This document shows positions 23,789 to 32,180 of a DNA stretch of 64,000 nucleotides, piece after piece. Each line of letters starts with the position of its first letter. Position 1 is the first letter of the stretch. This DNA is from Asanoa ishikariensis (GTDB lineage: Bacteria; Actinomycetota; Actinomycetes; Mycobacteriales; Micromonosporaceae): assembly GCF_900107455.1 (NCBI RefSeq), contig NZ_FNQB01000002.1, forward strand, positions 1,302,001-1,366,000. The letters run 5' to 3'. The translations under genes and the position numbers were made by a program. The notes under the pieces are model-generated. The model ran no database searches. It had not been told where the DNA came from and saw only the letters and a list, made by a program, of their open reading frames with translations.

Positions 23789-25297
23789 GTGCGGCGGCTC
23801 CTCTGGCCCGGTTTCGCCGGCCTGGTCTCGGCGGCGCTCGGGGTCTCGACCGGGCAACTGGTCGCCACGGTCATCAACCAACAGTCCGGGCCGTTGTACG
23901 CGGTCGGCGCCATGGTTGTCGACGCCACGCCGGCCCGGGTCAAGGAGTTCGCCGTCCGCACGGCCGGCACGTACGACAAACCGTTGCTGCTTTTGGGAAT
24001 CGGAGGCGCGGTCGCCCTCGTGGCGGCCGTCCTCGGAATCGTCGCCGCCCGCAGGCGATGGGTTGGCCCGACCGGGTTCGCCGCCCTAGGGGGTCTCGGC
24101 GTCGTTGCGGCGCTGACTCGCCCCGGCGCATCGGGTCTGGACGTCATCCCGGCGCTGGTCAGCACGATCGTCGCGGGCGCGGTGCTGGTTGGGATGCTGA
24201 GGGCAGCGCCCCCAACAGGCAGCGTCGGCCGGACGGGTGTGTTGAACAGGCGGGCCTTCCTCGGTGGGGTCGCCATCGTCGTCACGACCGCTGGTGCTGC
24301 CGCCGGCTCGCAGATCCTCGGCGGGGCCGCCGCCCGCACCCGCGACCGCGTGCGCCTGCCCCGCCCAGCGCGACCTGCCCCGGCGCTGCCGGCCGGTCTG
24401 GCACCGGGATTCGTCACGCCGAACGCTGATTTCTATCGGGTGGACACCGCGTTGTCGGTGCCGCGGGTCGACGCGGACCGGTGGACGCTGAGCGTGGGGG
24501 GCATGGTCGACAAGCCCTTCGCGCTCAGCTTCGACGACCTGCTCCGGCAGCCGATGGTCGAGGAGTACGTCACCCTCAACTGTGTGTCGAACGAGGTCGG
24601 CGGGCCCTACGTCGGCACGGCCAAGTGGCTCGGCGTGCCCCTCGCGGCATTGCTGCGCCGAGCGGGCGTCCACGCCGGCGCCGACCAGATCGTCGCCCGA
24701 TCCGTGGACGGCATGACCATCGGCACGCCGACGGCCACCGTGCTCGACACCGGCACGACGCCCGGCACCCAGCAGGCTCTGCTCTGCGTCGGGATGAACG
24801 GCGAACCGCTCCCGCTCGAACACGGCTTCCCGGTCCGGATGCTCACTCCGGGCGTCTACGGCTATGCCGGCTCCGGCAAATGGATCACGCACATCGAGCT
24901 GTCAACCTTTGACGCCTTCGACGCCTACTGGGTGCGCCGTGGATACGCCGCACGGGCACCGGTCAAGACCGCGTCCCGCATCGACCGACCCGGCCCGTTC
25001 GCCCGCCTCGCCGCCGGGCCGGTGACGGTCGCCGGGGTCGCCTGGGCCCAGGGTCGAGGAATCGCCGCCGTCGAGGTGCAGGTCGACGACGGCGCGTGGG
25101 AGCCGGCGACGCTGCTCCCCGAACCGAACCTCGATACGTGGATCCAATGGACCCACCGTTGGCAGGCCCGACCCGGCCAGCACTCGCTACGCGTCCGAGC
25201 GGTCGACGGCAGCGGCACCGGGCAGCCCGGCGAACGTGCCAACCCGTTCCCCGACGGAGCCACCGGCTGGCACACCGTCGCCGTCACCGTCGCCTGA
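23789..25297 (+). CDS. Membrane-bound molybdopterin-dependent oxidoreductase (sulfite-oxidase fold)
   Basis: 502-residue protein, start GTG 23789. The N-terminal part has four helices (about residues 8-30, 62-85, 92-110 and 118-138). An Arg-Arg motif with hydrophobic stretch (NRRAFLGGVAIVVTTAGAA) may be a fifth helix or an internal Tat-like anchor. The soluble part is the sulfite-oxidase-type Mo-cofactor domain, with the Mo-ligand Cys in YVTLNCVSNEVGGPYVG, then ARSVDGMTIGTP and GFPVRMLTPGVYGYAGSGKW. A C-terminal dimerisation domain (VTVAGVAWAQGRGIAAVEVQ) ends the protein. The substrate is unknown; protein methionine sulfoxide reduction or sulfite oxidation are known in the family. The 3' end overlaps the AI-2E gene by 111 bp. 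Confidence 0.85.
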   Translation: MRRLLWPGFAGLVSAALGVSTGQLVATVINQQSGPLYAVGAMVVDATPARVKEFAVRTAGTYDKPLLLLGIGGAVALVAAVLGIVAARRRWVGPTGFAALGGLGVVAALTRPGASGLDVIPALVSTIVAGAVLVGMLRAAPPTGSVGRTGVLNRRAFLGGVAIVVTTAGAAAGSQILGGAAARTRDRVRLPRPARPAPALPAGLAPGFVTPNADFYRVDTALSVPRVDADRWTLSVGGMVDKPFALSFDDLLRQPMVEEYVTLNCVSNEVGGPYVGTAKWLGVPLAALLRRAGVHAGADQIVARSVDGMTIGTPTATVLDTGTTPGTQQALLCVGMNGEPLPLEHGFPVRMLTPGVYGYAGSGKWITHIELSTFDAFDAYWVRRGYAARAPVKTASRIDRPGPFARLAAGPVTVAGVAWAQGRGIAAVEVQVDDGAWEPATLLPEPNLDTWIQWTHRWQARPGQHSLRVRAVDGSGTGQPGERANPFPDGATGWHTVAVTVA

Positions 25298-26491
25298 CCC
25301 GTCGTCGGGTGTCGGGTCTCCGGCGGGGTGGTCGAGAAGGTATCGGATGGCCGTGTTGGCCACAGCGAGGATGGGAATGGCGACGAGACCGCCGACGACG
25401 CCGGCCACGACGATCCCGGTGGCGATCGCGAGCAGCACGGCGAGCGGGTGCAGGGACACGGCCCGGCCCATGATCATTGGTTGGAGCACGTTGCCTTCGA
25501 GCTGCTGCACGGCGATGACGATCGCCAGGACGATCAGGGCCGCCACCGGCCCGTTGGCAACGAGAGCGACGAGCACCGCGACGACACCGGAGACGGTGGC
25601 GCCGACCACGGGGATGAACGCGGTGAGGAAGACGAGAGCGGCCAGGGGCAACGCGAGCGGGACGCGCAACACCAGCAGGCCGATCCCGATCCCGACCGCG
25701 TCGACGAACGCGACGAAGACCGTTGCCCGGACGTACGACACAAGGCTGTGCCAGGCGTAGTGGCCGGCGCGCGCGGTCCTCCACCGAGCCGAGCGGGGCA
25801 CCAGGCGGCACACGAAGTGCCAGATCTGGGCGCCGTCGCGCAGAAAGAAGAACAGCGTGAACAGGACCAGGAAGAACCCCGTCAGCAGCTCGCCGACCGT
25901 CGTCGCGGTGGTGAGAGCGCCGGAGGCGACCGCGCCCTGGTTCTCCGTAACCTTCTGCTGTAGCGCGGCCACCGCATCGCTGAGCTGGCCTTCCGAGATC
26001 GCGAGGGGGCCTCGCGCCAGCCAGTCCTCGATCGTGACGATGCCTTCACGGACCTGGGTGGCCAACTCGTCCAACTGGGAGATGAAGGTCCACACGATGA
26101 GCCCCAGCCCGCCGAACACGGCGAGCAGTGCGCTGACGAGCACCAGCGCGGCGGCAACGGACCGGTTCATCCCCCGGGCGCGCAGCGCCGCGGCAGCCGG
26201 CTCGAACAACGCGGCCAGCAGCACGGCGATCGCGACGGGGATGACGACGATGCTGAGCATGCCGATGATCTTCAGCAGCAGGTACGCGGCGACGACGACC
26301 GCGATCGCTCGCCACGCCCAGGCGGCCGCCGTGCGCACACCGCGCGGAAGACCATCGTCCAGGGTGGGCCGCCGCTGCACGAGGATCGGCTGACTGCCAG
26401 CACCGTCGGGCGTGAACGGCGGCGGTGCTGCCAGGCGGGCGGCGATCAGCCGGTTCCGCGCGCGGGCACGTGCCTCGGACGCCCAGCTCAC
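25187..26491 (-). CDS. AI-2E family transporter (TqsA/YdiK-like)
   Basis: 434-residue membrane protein from GTG 26491. It has the family layout: two helices (IAVVVAAYLLLKIIGMLSIV and the next, VVIPVAIAVLLAALFEPAAA), another pair, a soluble segment with REGIVTIEDWLARGPLAISE, and then five C-terminal helices including FFLVLFTLFFFLRDG and FIPVVGATVSGVVAVLVALV. QQLEGNVLQPMIMGRAVSLHP is the family signature. Substrates of most members are unknown despite the name. The hydrophilic tail (GDGSGDGDGDG and beyond) reads through the antisense end of the molybdopterin oxidoreductase gene. The start is uncertain; the frame stays open to 26653. Confidence 0.82.
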   Translation of the reverse strand: MSWASEARARARNRLIAARLAAPPPFTPDGAGSQPILVQRRPTLDDGLPRGVRTAAAWAWRAIAVVVAAYLLLKIIGMLSIVVIPVAIAVLLAALFEPAAAALRARGMNRSVAAALVLVSALLAVFGGLGLIVWTFISQLDELATQVREGIVTIEDWLARGPLAISEGQLSDAVAALQQKVTENQGAVASGALTTATTVGELLTGFFLVLFTLFFFLRDGAQIWHFVCRLVPRSARWRTARAGHYAWHSLVSYVRATVFVAFVDAVGIGIGLLVLRVPLALPLAALVFLTAFIPVVGATVSGVVAVLVALVANGPVAALIVLAIVIAVQQLEGNVLQPMIMGRAVSLHPLAVLLAIATGIVVAGVVGGLVAIPILAVANTAIRYLLDHPAGDPTPDDGSGDGDGDGVPAGGSVGERVGTFAGLPGAAAVDRSDA

Positions 26492-26739
26492 CGGGTCAGC
26501 CGCTCGGGAGACGTGCGCTTGGCGGTGGTCAAGGGGAGCTCCTCGCGGGCCGGCGCGGCTCTCGAAGACTCGACGCGCGGGTGCTTCCGATACGTCACGC
26601 GACGCATCGCGGTTGCGGATACCCAGGCCTGCGCCGAGGCAAACGGCAGGCATCGGACGGCTGCCCGCGTAGTCTGGCCCCCGTCACTGACGGTTGAGCC
26701 ATGATCGATCACGAATCCGCAGGTGAGAGGCGGCCCAAC

Positions 26740-28020
26740 ATGACGGCGGAATCAGGTCAGCGGTTGACTGACGCGGATCCGGCGGCAGCGGGCCAACCAG
26801 CCGAGACGGATCTGCGGGGATTGTTCGGGCAGTCCAGCGCAGCCTTCGCGGCTCTTGCTGGTCCGACGCATGTGGTCGAGACGGCGAACCTGGCGTTCCG
26901 CGGCATGCTCGGCGAGCAACGGGACCCCACCGGGGTCGCGTTGGCGGACCTGGTGCCCGAACTGGCGGGTCAGAGCCTGGACCGGGTCTACCGCACGGGC
27001 GAGGCCTCCACGGACCGCGACGTCCGGGTCGTGCTGGGCACCGGCCCGTCGGCCCGCGAGGCGTTCTTCGACTTCACCTTCGAGCCGCGCCGAGACGCCG
27101 GCGGTGACGTGACCGGCACGCATGTGATCGGCGTGGAGACCACTCAGGTCAAGCACGCCCAACAGCTCATGGCCGAACACCGTGGCCTGCTGGAGCAGAT
27201 CGCCCGCCAGGCGCCCCTGGCCGAGGTGCTCGACGGGATGGCCCGCTGCATCGAGAGCCTCGCACCGCAGGAGGTGCTCGTCTCCGTCCTGCTCGCCGAT
27301 CCCGACGGTCGGCACCTGCGCCACGGCGCCGCACCCAGCCTGCCCGACTTCTACAACCAGGCCATCGACGGAATCGCCACCGGCGAAGGCGTCGGCTCCT
27401 GTGGCACCGCCGCCCACCGACGGCAACCGGTCATCGTCACCGACATCGCCACCGACCCGTTCTGGGCCGACTTCCGCGACCTGGCCGGCCAGGCCGGACT
27501 AGCTGCCTGCTGGTCCACCCCGATCCTCGCGCGCGACGGCGGCCTGCTGGGCACCTTCGCCATGTACCACCGGACGCCACGCGTCGCCCAGGACGTCGAC
27601 CTCGCCCTCGCCCGGGTCTTCGCCGGCACCGCGGCACTGGCGATCGAACGCCACCACATCGAACAGGCGAAGGCGGCCGCGGAAGCACGCGCCACGGCAG
27701 CCCATGACGAGCTCGCCGCCGCGGTGCGGGCGGAGCGGGAACTGCGCGCCGAGGCCGAGCAGCGTGCCGCCGTCGCCGCGGAGCTGACCGCCCAGATGCG
27801 CGCCGCGGCGGCCACCCAGGCCGCGAAGCCGCACCCCGAGCGCTGCCAGCTCGGCGGCGCCCGCGGCTGCACCGCACCGGCCGAGCTCAAGGTCGCCGAT
27901 TCGTGGGGCGACCCGGCATGGGGCTGCTCCGCCCACGTGGAGGAAGCCATCCTCAACGTGCGGTCGGTGTTCATCGCCAGCGAAGAGCTCGGTGGTCTGG
28001 CCGCCTACCTCAACCGCTGA
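26740..28020 (+). CDS. PAS-GAF sensor protein with coiled coil and Cys-containing C-terminal module
   Basis: About 426 residues from ATG 26740 (GGTGAGAGG upstream); ATG 26701 is an alternative. The PAS-like N-terminus begins LFGQSSAAFAALAGPTHVVE. A GAF domain follows from about residue 150 with GEGVGSCGTAAHRRQPVIVT and STPILARDGGLLGTFAMYHR. A charged alanine-rich coiled coil comes next. The last 60 residues carry CQLGGARGCTAPAELKVADS and GDPAWGCSAHVEEAI, three Cys and a His that could bind a metal. It has no catalytic output domain. It is followed head to tail (antisense) by an RsbW-like kinase and a PP2C phosphatase, so it may be the input of that partner-switching set. Confidence 0.78.
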   Translation: MTAESGQRLTDADPAAAGQPAETDLRGLFGQSSAAFAALAGPTHVVETANLAFRGMLGEQRDPTGVALADLVPELAGQSLDRVYRTGEASTDRDVRVVLGTGPSAREAFFDFTFEPRRDAGGDVTGTHVIGVETTQVKHAQQLMAEHRGLLEQIARQAPLAEVLDGMARCIESLAPQEVLVSVLLADPDGRHLRHGAAPSLPDFYNQAIDGIATGEGVGSCGTAAHRRQPVIVTDIATDPFWADFRDLAGQAGLAACWSTPILARDGGLLGTFAMYHRTPRVAQDVDLALARVFAGTAALAIERHHIEQAKAAAEARATAAHDELAAAVRAERELRAEAEQRAAVAAELTAQMRAAAATQAAKPHPERCQLGGARGCTAPAELKVADSWGDPAWGCSAHVEEAILNVRSVFIASEELGGLAAYLNR

Positions 28021-28445
28021 CCCGCACCGAGGTACGCGTGGACACCGATCGTCGTACCCGCCGGCCCGCTCGTGATGGTCAGTTTGTCGCTCATCCGGCG
28101 AGCCATCCACAGGCCCAGACCCCCTGACGAGGATGGCCGTGGCTTGCGGCGGCGCAGCACCGGGGCGACCTCGAAGCCCGGCCCGCGGTCGCTGACCTGG
28201 CACACCAGTTCGCTGTTCCGCCACAAGCGCAGGTGTCCGTTTCCACCGCCGTGTCGTACGACATTGGTCATGACCTCGTTGACGGCGACAACGAAGTCGT
28301 CGAGTCGGTCGCCGCTCATCCGACACCTGCCGGCGACGTCGAGCACCTTATGACGCACTGCCGCCAGTGAGGTGCCGTCGAACCTGGCGTGCAGCAACAG
28401 CGAGTAGCCGTCCATCGACGACTCCCACCCGTTGGCTTGGCTCAC
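28005..28445 (-). CDS. RsbW/SpoIIAB-like ATP-binding (anti-sigma/serine kinase) protein
   Basis: 146-residue single-domain GHKL ATPase. It has the N-box NEVMTNVVRHGG, the G1 box DRGPGF and the G2-like GGLGLWMARRM, then TITSGPAGTTIGVHAYL. Stand-alone HATPase domains of this size act as anti-sigma factors or anti-anti-sigma kinases in partner switching. GTG 28445 is chosen for the GGAGGAG site 3 nt upstream; the in-frame ATG 12 codons later is less well placed. It lies 46 bp downstream of the PP2C phosphatase gene on the same strand. It overlaps the convergent PAS-GAF gene by 16 bp. Confidence 0.82.
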   Translation of the reverse strand: MSQANGWESSMDGYSLLLHARFDGTSLAAVRHKVLDVAGRCRMSGDRLDDFVVAVNEVMTNVVRHGGGNGHLRLWRNSELVCQVSDRGPGFEVAPVLRRRKPRPSSSGGLGLWMARRMSDKLTITSGPAGTTIGVHAYLGAGQRLR

Positions 28446-28491
28446 GGTGCTCCTCCGGCTAAGTAACCAGTGATAACCGTGCGCCGGCCGT

Positions 28492-29787
28492 TCAAACCGA
28501 TCGAGACCGCGATGCGCTGAAATCGGGCGGCACGCGGATGGCGACCATGGCGATGTCGTCGCGGATGGATCCGTCGCTGTACGCGAGGGCCTGGTCACGG
28601 ACAGACTCGACGAGCTCGGCGGCCGTCGCCGTGGTGGCCCGCCCCAGGATGGCCCGCAGTCCCACGTCGTCGAGCATGGCGCGGCTGCGGTCGCGGGCCT
28701 CGGTGATCCCATCGGTGTAGAGCAGCATCGTGTCGCCTGGCCGCAGGACCGTCTCGTCGATCCTGAGCGTGACCCTGGCGAAGCCACCGAGCAACGTGCC
28801 GGGCAGCCCGAACTGCTCGACGTCACCGTTGGCCCTGACCAACAGGGCCGGCGGGTGACCGGCGGTGCACAGCCGCACCGCGACGTCATCGCCGCGCGGG
28901 CGCACGAGTGCATAGGCGACGGTCGCGAACCCCGTCGTGGACGTCTCCGCGAACCACTGGCGCAGCGCGGCGTTGAGCTCGGTCAACACCACGCCCGGCG
29001 AGGTGTGCCGCAACGCGCTGGCGCGCAGGGTGTAGCGGGCCAACGCGGTCGTCCGGGCGGCCCGGGCGCCCTTGCCGCTGACGTCGCCCACGAAGACCGC
29101 CCAGCCGCCGGGCGTGTAGACCACGTCGTAGAAGTCGCCGAGGACCTCACCGCCCTCGCCACCGGCCACGTACACCGCTGCGGTGTCCAGACCCGGGATG
29201 CCCGGCAGTTCCCGAGGCAGCAGGCTCTCCTGCAACGTCTCGGCGAGCACCCTGGTTTCCAGAGCGAGGCGGGACGCCTCATCGGCCTTGATCCGCAACG
29301 CCACCTCACCGCTGGCCGCGTGCGCGAGGACCTCCAACGTCCGAACCTGCTGCGCGGTCCATTCCCGCGGTCGCCCGTCGACGACGCAGAAGGTGCCCAG
29401 CACCTCACCGTCGGGCGACCGGACCGGGAAACCGGCCCAGGCGATCACGCCCATCGACGCGATGGACGGATTGTCGCGAGTCATCGGATTCAGCCGCGCG
29501 TCGCCGATGATGACGGCGTCGTCCGCTTCGATCACGTACTGGCAGAACGACTCGCCCACCGTGTTCTGCCTGTCGGCGAGCTCCGACGCCGTCGTCCCCA
29601 CACAGCTCTTCCAGAACGACCGACGGTCGTCGACGACGGTCACAAACCCGAACGGCGCGTCGAGCAGATCACAAGCCAGCCGGGTCAAGCGGTCGAACGG
29701 TTCTTCAGCACCGGTGTCGAGCAGTCCGGAGCGCCTGACAGCTTCCAGCCGACGAGGCTGCAGCAAGCGGACCGGAGAAGCATTCAC
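28492..29787 (-). CDS. GAF-domain PP2C (SpoIIE/RsbU-type) serine phosphatase
   Basis: 431-residue signalling phosphatase. The N-terminal GAF domain (about residues 20-165) has APFGFVTVVDDRRSFWKSCV and GVIAWAGFPVRSPDGEVLGT. A helical linker (VLAETLQESLLPRELPGIPG) leads to the SpoIIE PP2C domain with metal-binding Asp in GGEVLGDFYDVV, FVGDVSGKGARAA, CTAGHPPALL, LLYTDGITEARD and the last Asp in IRDDIAMVAIR. Such enzymes dephosphorylate STAS anti-sigma antagonists. No STAS gene is adjacent in the window. GTG 29787 is supported by TAGGAT exactly 6 nt upstream. It forms an operon with the RsbW-like gene. Confidence 0.88.
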   Translation of the reverse strand: MNASPVRLLQPRRLEAVRRSGLLDTGAEEPFDRLTRLACDLLDAPFGFVTVVDDRRSFWKSCVGTTASELADRQNTVGESFCQYVIEADDAVIIGDARLNPMTRDNPSIASMGVIAWAGFPVRSPDGEVLGTFCVVDGRPREWTAQQVRTLEVLAHAASGEVALRIKADEASRLALETRVLAETLQESLLPRELPGIPGLDTAAVYVAGGEGGEVLGDFYDVVYTPGGWAVFVGDVSGKGARAARTTALARYTLRASALRHTSPGVVLTELNAALRQWFAETSTTGFATVAYALVRPRGDDVAVRLCTAGHPPALLVRANGDVEQFGLPGTLLGGFARVTLRIDETVLRPGDTMLLYTDGITEARDRSRAMLDDVGLRAILGRATTATAAELVESVRDQALAYSDGSIRDDIAMVAIRVPPDFSASRSRSV

Positions 29788-29793
29788 CCACGA

Positions 29794-29799
29794 ATCCTA
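29794..29799 (-). promoter_or_regulatory. -10 box of the PP2C phosphatase gene, leaderless type
   Basis: Minus-strand TAGGAT exactly 6 nt before GTG 29787, with no ribosome site. Confidence 0.5.
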
Positions 29800-29813
29800 G
29801 GCCTGCCGCCGGG

Positions 29814-30137
29814 GTGGTCCGGGGACGAGCCGTTTGGAAGGCCTACCACTGGTTCGATCCGGAGTTGGCGCACCCGGAGATGGCCCGGCTGCTGCGGCCC
29901 GGCGGCGTGCTGACCGCGATCTGGAACGACCGGGACAAGGCCACGGCGTGGGCTGCGGAGCTGTCCCGGCTCATCGCGACCCACCAGCACGCGTCCGGCC
30001 GGTGTGCCGAGCTGGACAAGACGTGAGGCTTCGGTCCGCTCTTCGGCGATGTGACCAAGCAACAGTTCCCGCACGTCGTGCCGCAGAGCCCGTGGGGCAT
30101 CGCCGACCTTGTCGCCTTCCGGTCAGCTCGGCTGTCC
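29814..30137 (+). pseudogene. Remnant of a class I SAM-dependent methyltransferase
   Basis: The 335-bp stretch between the PP2C gene and the aldo/keto reductase gene holds only this relic. The frame reads AYHWFDPELAHPEMARLLRP, GGVLTAIWNDRDKATAWAAE and LSRLIATHQH, the middle of a UbiE/methyltransferase-11 type enzyme. An in-frame TGA at 30024-30026 interrupts it. The frame then continues with FGDVTKQQFPHVVPQ and PWGIADLVAFRSARLS, the usual C-terminal part. The N-terminal SAM-binding half is missing. No start codon with a ribosome site is present. It is therefore a truncated gene with a nonsense mutation and probably no product. Confidence 0.7.
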
Positions 30138-31160
30138 CGGACTCCCGGCGCGGCGGCGGCTGCGCTTGTCACCGAGAGTGGAGGGGAGGAAGAGGATGTC
30201 CTTCTGGTTGAGGTTGACGCCCGGCGGAACGATCTCGTCGATCCGGTCCAGCACATCGTCGTCGAGCTCAACGCCGGCGCCGGACAGCAGATTGGCGAGC
30301 TGTGCGGGGGTGCGTGGACCGATGAGTACCGAGGTGACCGCCGGGTGGGTGAGCACGAACGCGATCGCCAGATGGGACATCTTCAGCCCCGCCGCCGCCG
30401 CGAGGTCGGTGAGCTCCGCGACCGCATCCGCCTTCGCCTGGTTTCCCGGTTCTGCCTGGTCGAACAACCGTGTGGCAGGTCCGGCGTTACGGTGACCCGC
30501 CGCCGGGTCGGCCCGGCCGGAGAGCCAGCCGGAGCCGAGTGGGCCGAAGGTCAGCACACCCATGCCGTATCGCTGGGCGGTCGGGAGTGTCGTGGCCTCG
30601 ATGCCGCGCAGCAGGATGTTGTACGGCGGCTGCTCGGATCGGAACCGGTGGTGGTTACGCCGCTCGGCGACCCATTGCGCTTCGACCATCTGCTCCGGGT
30701 GGAACAGCGACGAGCCGATCGCGCGAAGCTTGCCTGCCCGGATCAGATCGGACAGCGCTGAGAGCGTCTCGTCGGGGTCCGTGGCCGGATCCCACCGGTG
30801 CATCTGGTAGAGGTCGATGTAGTCGGTGCCGAGACGGCGCAGGCTCGCCTCCACGGCTTGAATGATCCATCTGCGGGATCCGCCGCGTTGGTTGTCGTCC
30901 GATCCCATCGGCAGCGCGAACTTGGTGGCCAGGACGACGTCGTCGCGCCGCCCCTTCAGCGCCTTGCCGACGATCTCCTCGCTCTCGCCGCCGGAGTACA
31001 CGTCCGCGGTGTCGATGAAGTTGATGCCCGCGTCCAGCGCGGTGTGGATCATGCCCACCGACTCGTCGTGATCTGTGTTACCCATCGCGCCGAGCATCAT
31101 CGTGCCGAGCGCGAGCTCGCTCACCGAAATGCCCGTACCACCGAGGATTCTGTGTTTCAT
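30123..31160 (-). CDS. Aldo/keto reductase
   Basis: 345-residue NADPH-dependent aldo/keto reductase with a TIM-barrel fold. It opens with KHRILGGTGISVSELALGTM. The catalytic tetrad is visible: Asp and Tyr in NFIDTADVYSGGESE, Lys in VVLATKFALPMG, His in LYQMHRWDPATD. The NADPH segment VLTFGPLGSGWLSGR and the C-terminal TSVLIGPRTPAQL follow. ATG 31160 has GGAGAA upstream; the longer open frame to 31607 is antisense to the XRE regulator. It is divergent from the XRE regulator (147 bp), which probably controls it, as in many actinobacterial AKR/MmyB pairs. Confidence 0.9.
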   Translation of the reverse strand: MKHRILGGTGISVSELALGTMMLGAMGNTDHDESVGMIHTALDAGINFIDTADVYSGGESEEIVGKALKGRRDDVVLATKFALPMGSDDNQRGGSRRWIIQAVEASLRRLGTDYIDLYQMHRWDPATDPDETLSALSDLIRAGKLRAIGSSLFHPEQMVEAQWVAERRNHHRFRSEQPPYNILLRGIEATTLPTAQRYGMGVLTFGPLGSGWLSGRADPAAGHRNAGPATRLFDQAEPGNQAKADAVAELTDLAAAAGLKMSHLAIAFVLTHPAVTSVLIGPRTPAQLANLLSGAGVELDDDVLDRIDEIVPPGVNLNQKDILFLPSTLGDKRSRRRAGSPGQPS

Positions 31161-31307
31161 GGTGTGTTCTCCGCTGTTGTGCTGGCCTCGGGCCCAGTCA
31201 AACACCGCAGTGAACCGATTCCACGGGATGAGGGAGGCACCACTGGACCCCCTCACGACGGGTTCCGGCAGGTGGACCACCTGCTCGAGCGCAATAGCCT
31301 GGAGGCC

Positions 31308-32180
31308 ATGAGCGAGGGCAACACCGAACTTCGGGCCTTCCTGCGTACGCGCCGGGCGCGGTTGGCGCCGGAGGACGCGGGCCTGAACACGCAGCCGGGG
31401 AGCCGCCGAGTGCCGGGGTTGCGCCGCGAGGAGGTCGCCCGGCTCGCCGGAGTGAGCACCGACTACTACATCCGGCTGGAGCGTGGCCGAAACCTGAACG
31501 TCTCCGAGTCGGTGTTGACGGCATTGGCCCGCGCGCTGCGCCTCGACGAGACCGAGCGCATCCACCTCCTCACGCTGGCAAAGCCGCAGCGGTCCCCGTC
31601 GAGCCATCGGTTCATGCCGGGCCAGCGTGTGCGACCGGGTCTATCGCGCACCCTGAACGCGCTCACCGAGGTGCCGGCGCTCGTGATCGGCCGTCGCTGC
31701 GACGTGCTGGCCGCCAACGCGCTCGCCCGCGCCCTCTACACCGACTTCGACGCGCTGCCCCGCAGGGAGCGCAACCTCGTCCGGTTCCTGTTCCTGGACA
31801 CCGCGGCCCGCCAGCTCTACGTCGACTGGCCGGAAGCGGCCCGCAGCGCCGTCGCCGGTTTGCGTCTCTACGCCGGGCGCAATCCGGACGATGCGCAGCT
31901 TGCCGAACTGGTCGACGAGTTGTCGGCCCGCGACGGCGACTTCCGCCGCTGGTGGGCCGACCACGACGTGCACCGGCACAGCTACGGCGCCTACCGGCTG
32001 CGCCACCCGCTCGTCGGCGAGCTGACGCTCAACTACGAGGCGCTGGCACACACGGCCGATCCCGAGCAGATCCTGGCACTGCATACCGCCGAACCTGGTT
32101 CCTCCGCTGAGCAGGCCCTGCGCCGGCTGGCGAGCTGGTCACCGGCCCCGGCTGCGAACGGGCTCAGCACCCACCGTTGA
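31308..32180 (+). CDS. XRE-family regulator with MmyB-like ligand-binding domain
   Basis: 290-residue transcription factor. The N-terminal helix-turn-helix (residues 10-80) includes GLRREEVARLAGVSTDYYIR and LERGRNLNVSESVLTALARA. The C-terminal region is the MmyB-like PAS-type domain, with PALVIGRRCDVLAANALARA, VRFLFLDTAARQLYVDWPEA, and the late RHPLVGELTLNYEAL. This class usually represses or activates a divergent oxidoreductase gene, here the aldo/keto reductase. ATG 31308 follows GGAGG closely. The 3' end overlaps the MarR gene by 42 bp, tail to tail. Confidence 0.88.
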   Translation: MSEGNTELRAFLRTRRARLAPEDAGLNTQPGSRRVPGLRREEVARLAGVSTDYYIRLERGRNLNVSESVLTALARALRLDETERIHLLTLAKPQRSPSSHRFMPGQRVRPGLSRTLNALTEVPALVIGRRCDVLAANALARALYTDFDALPRRERNLVRFLFLDTAARQLYVDWPEAARSAVAGLRLYAGRNPDDAQLAELVDELSARDGDFRRWWADHDVHRHSYGAYRLRHPLVGELTLNYEALAHTADPEQILALHTAEPGSSAEQALRRLASWSPAPAANGLSTHR

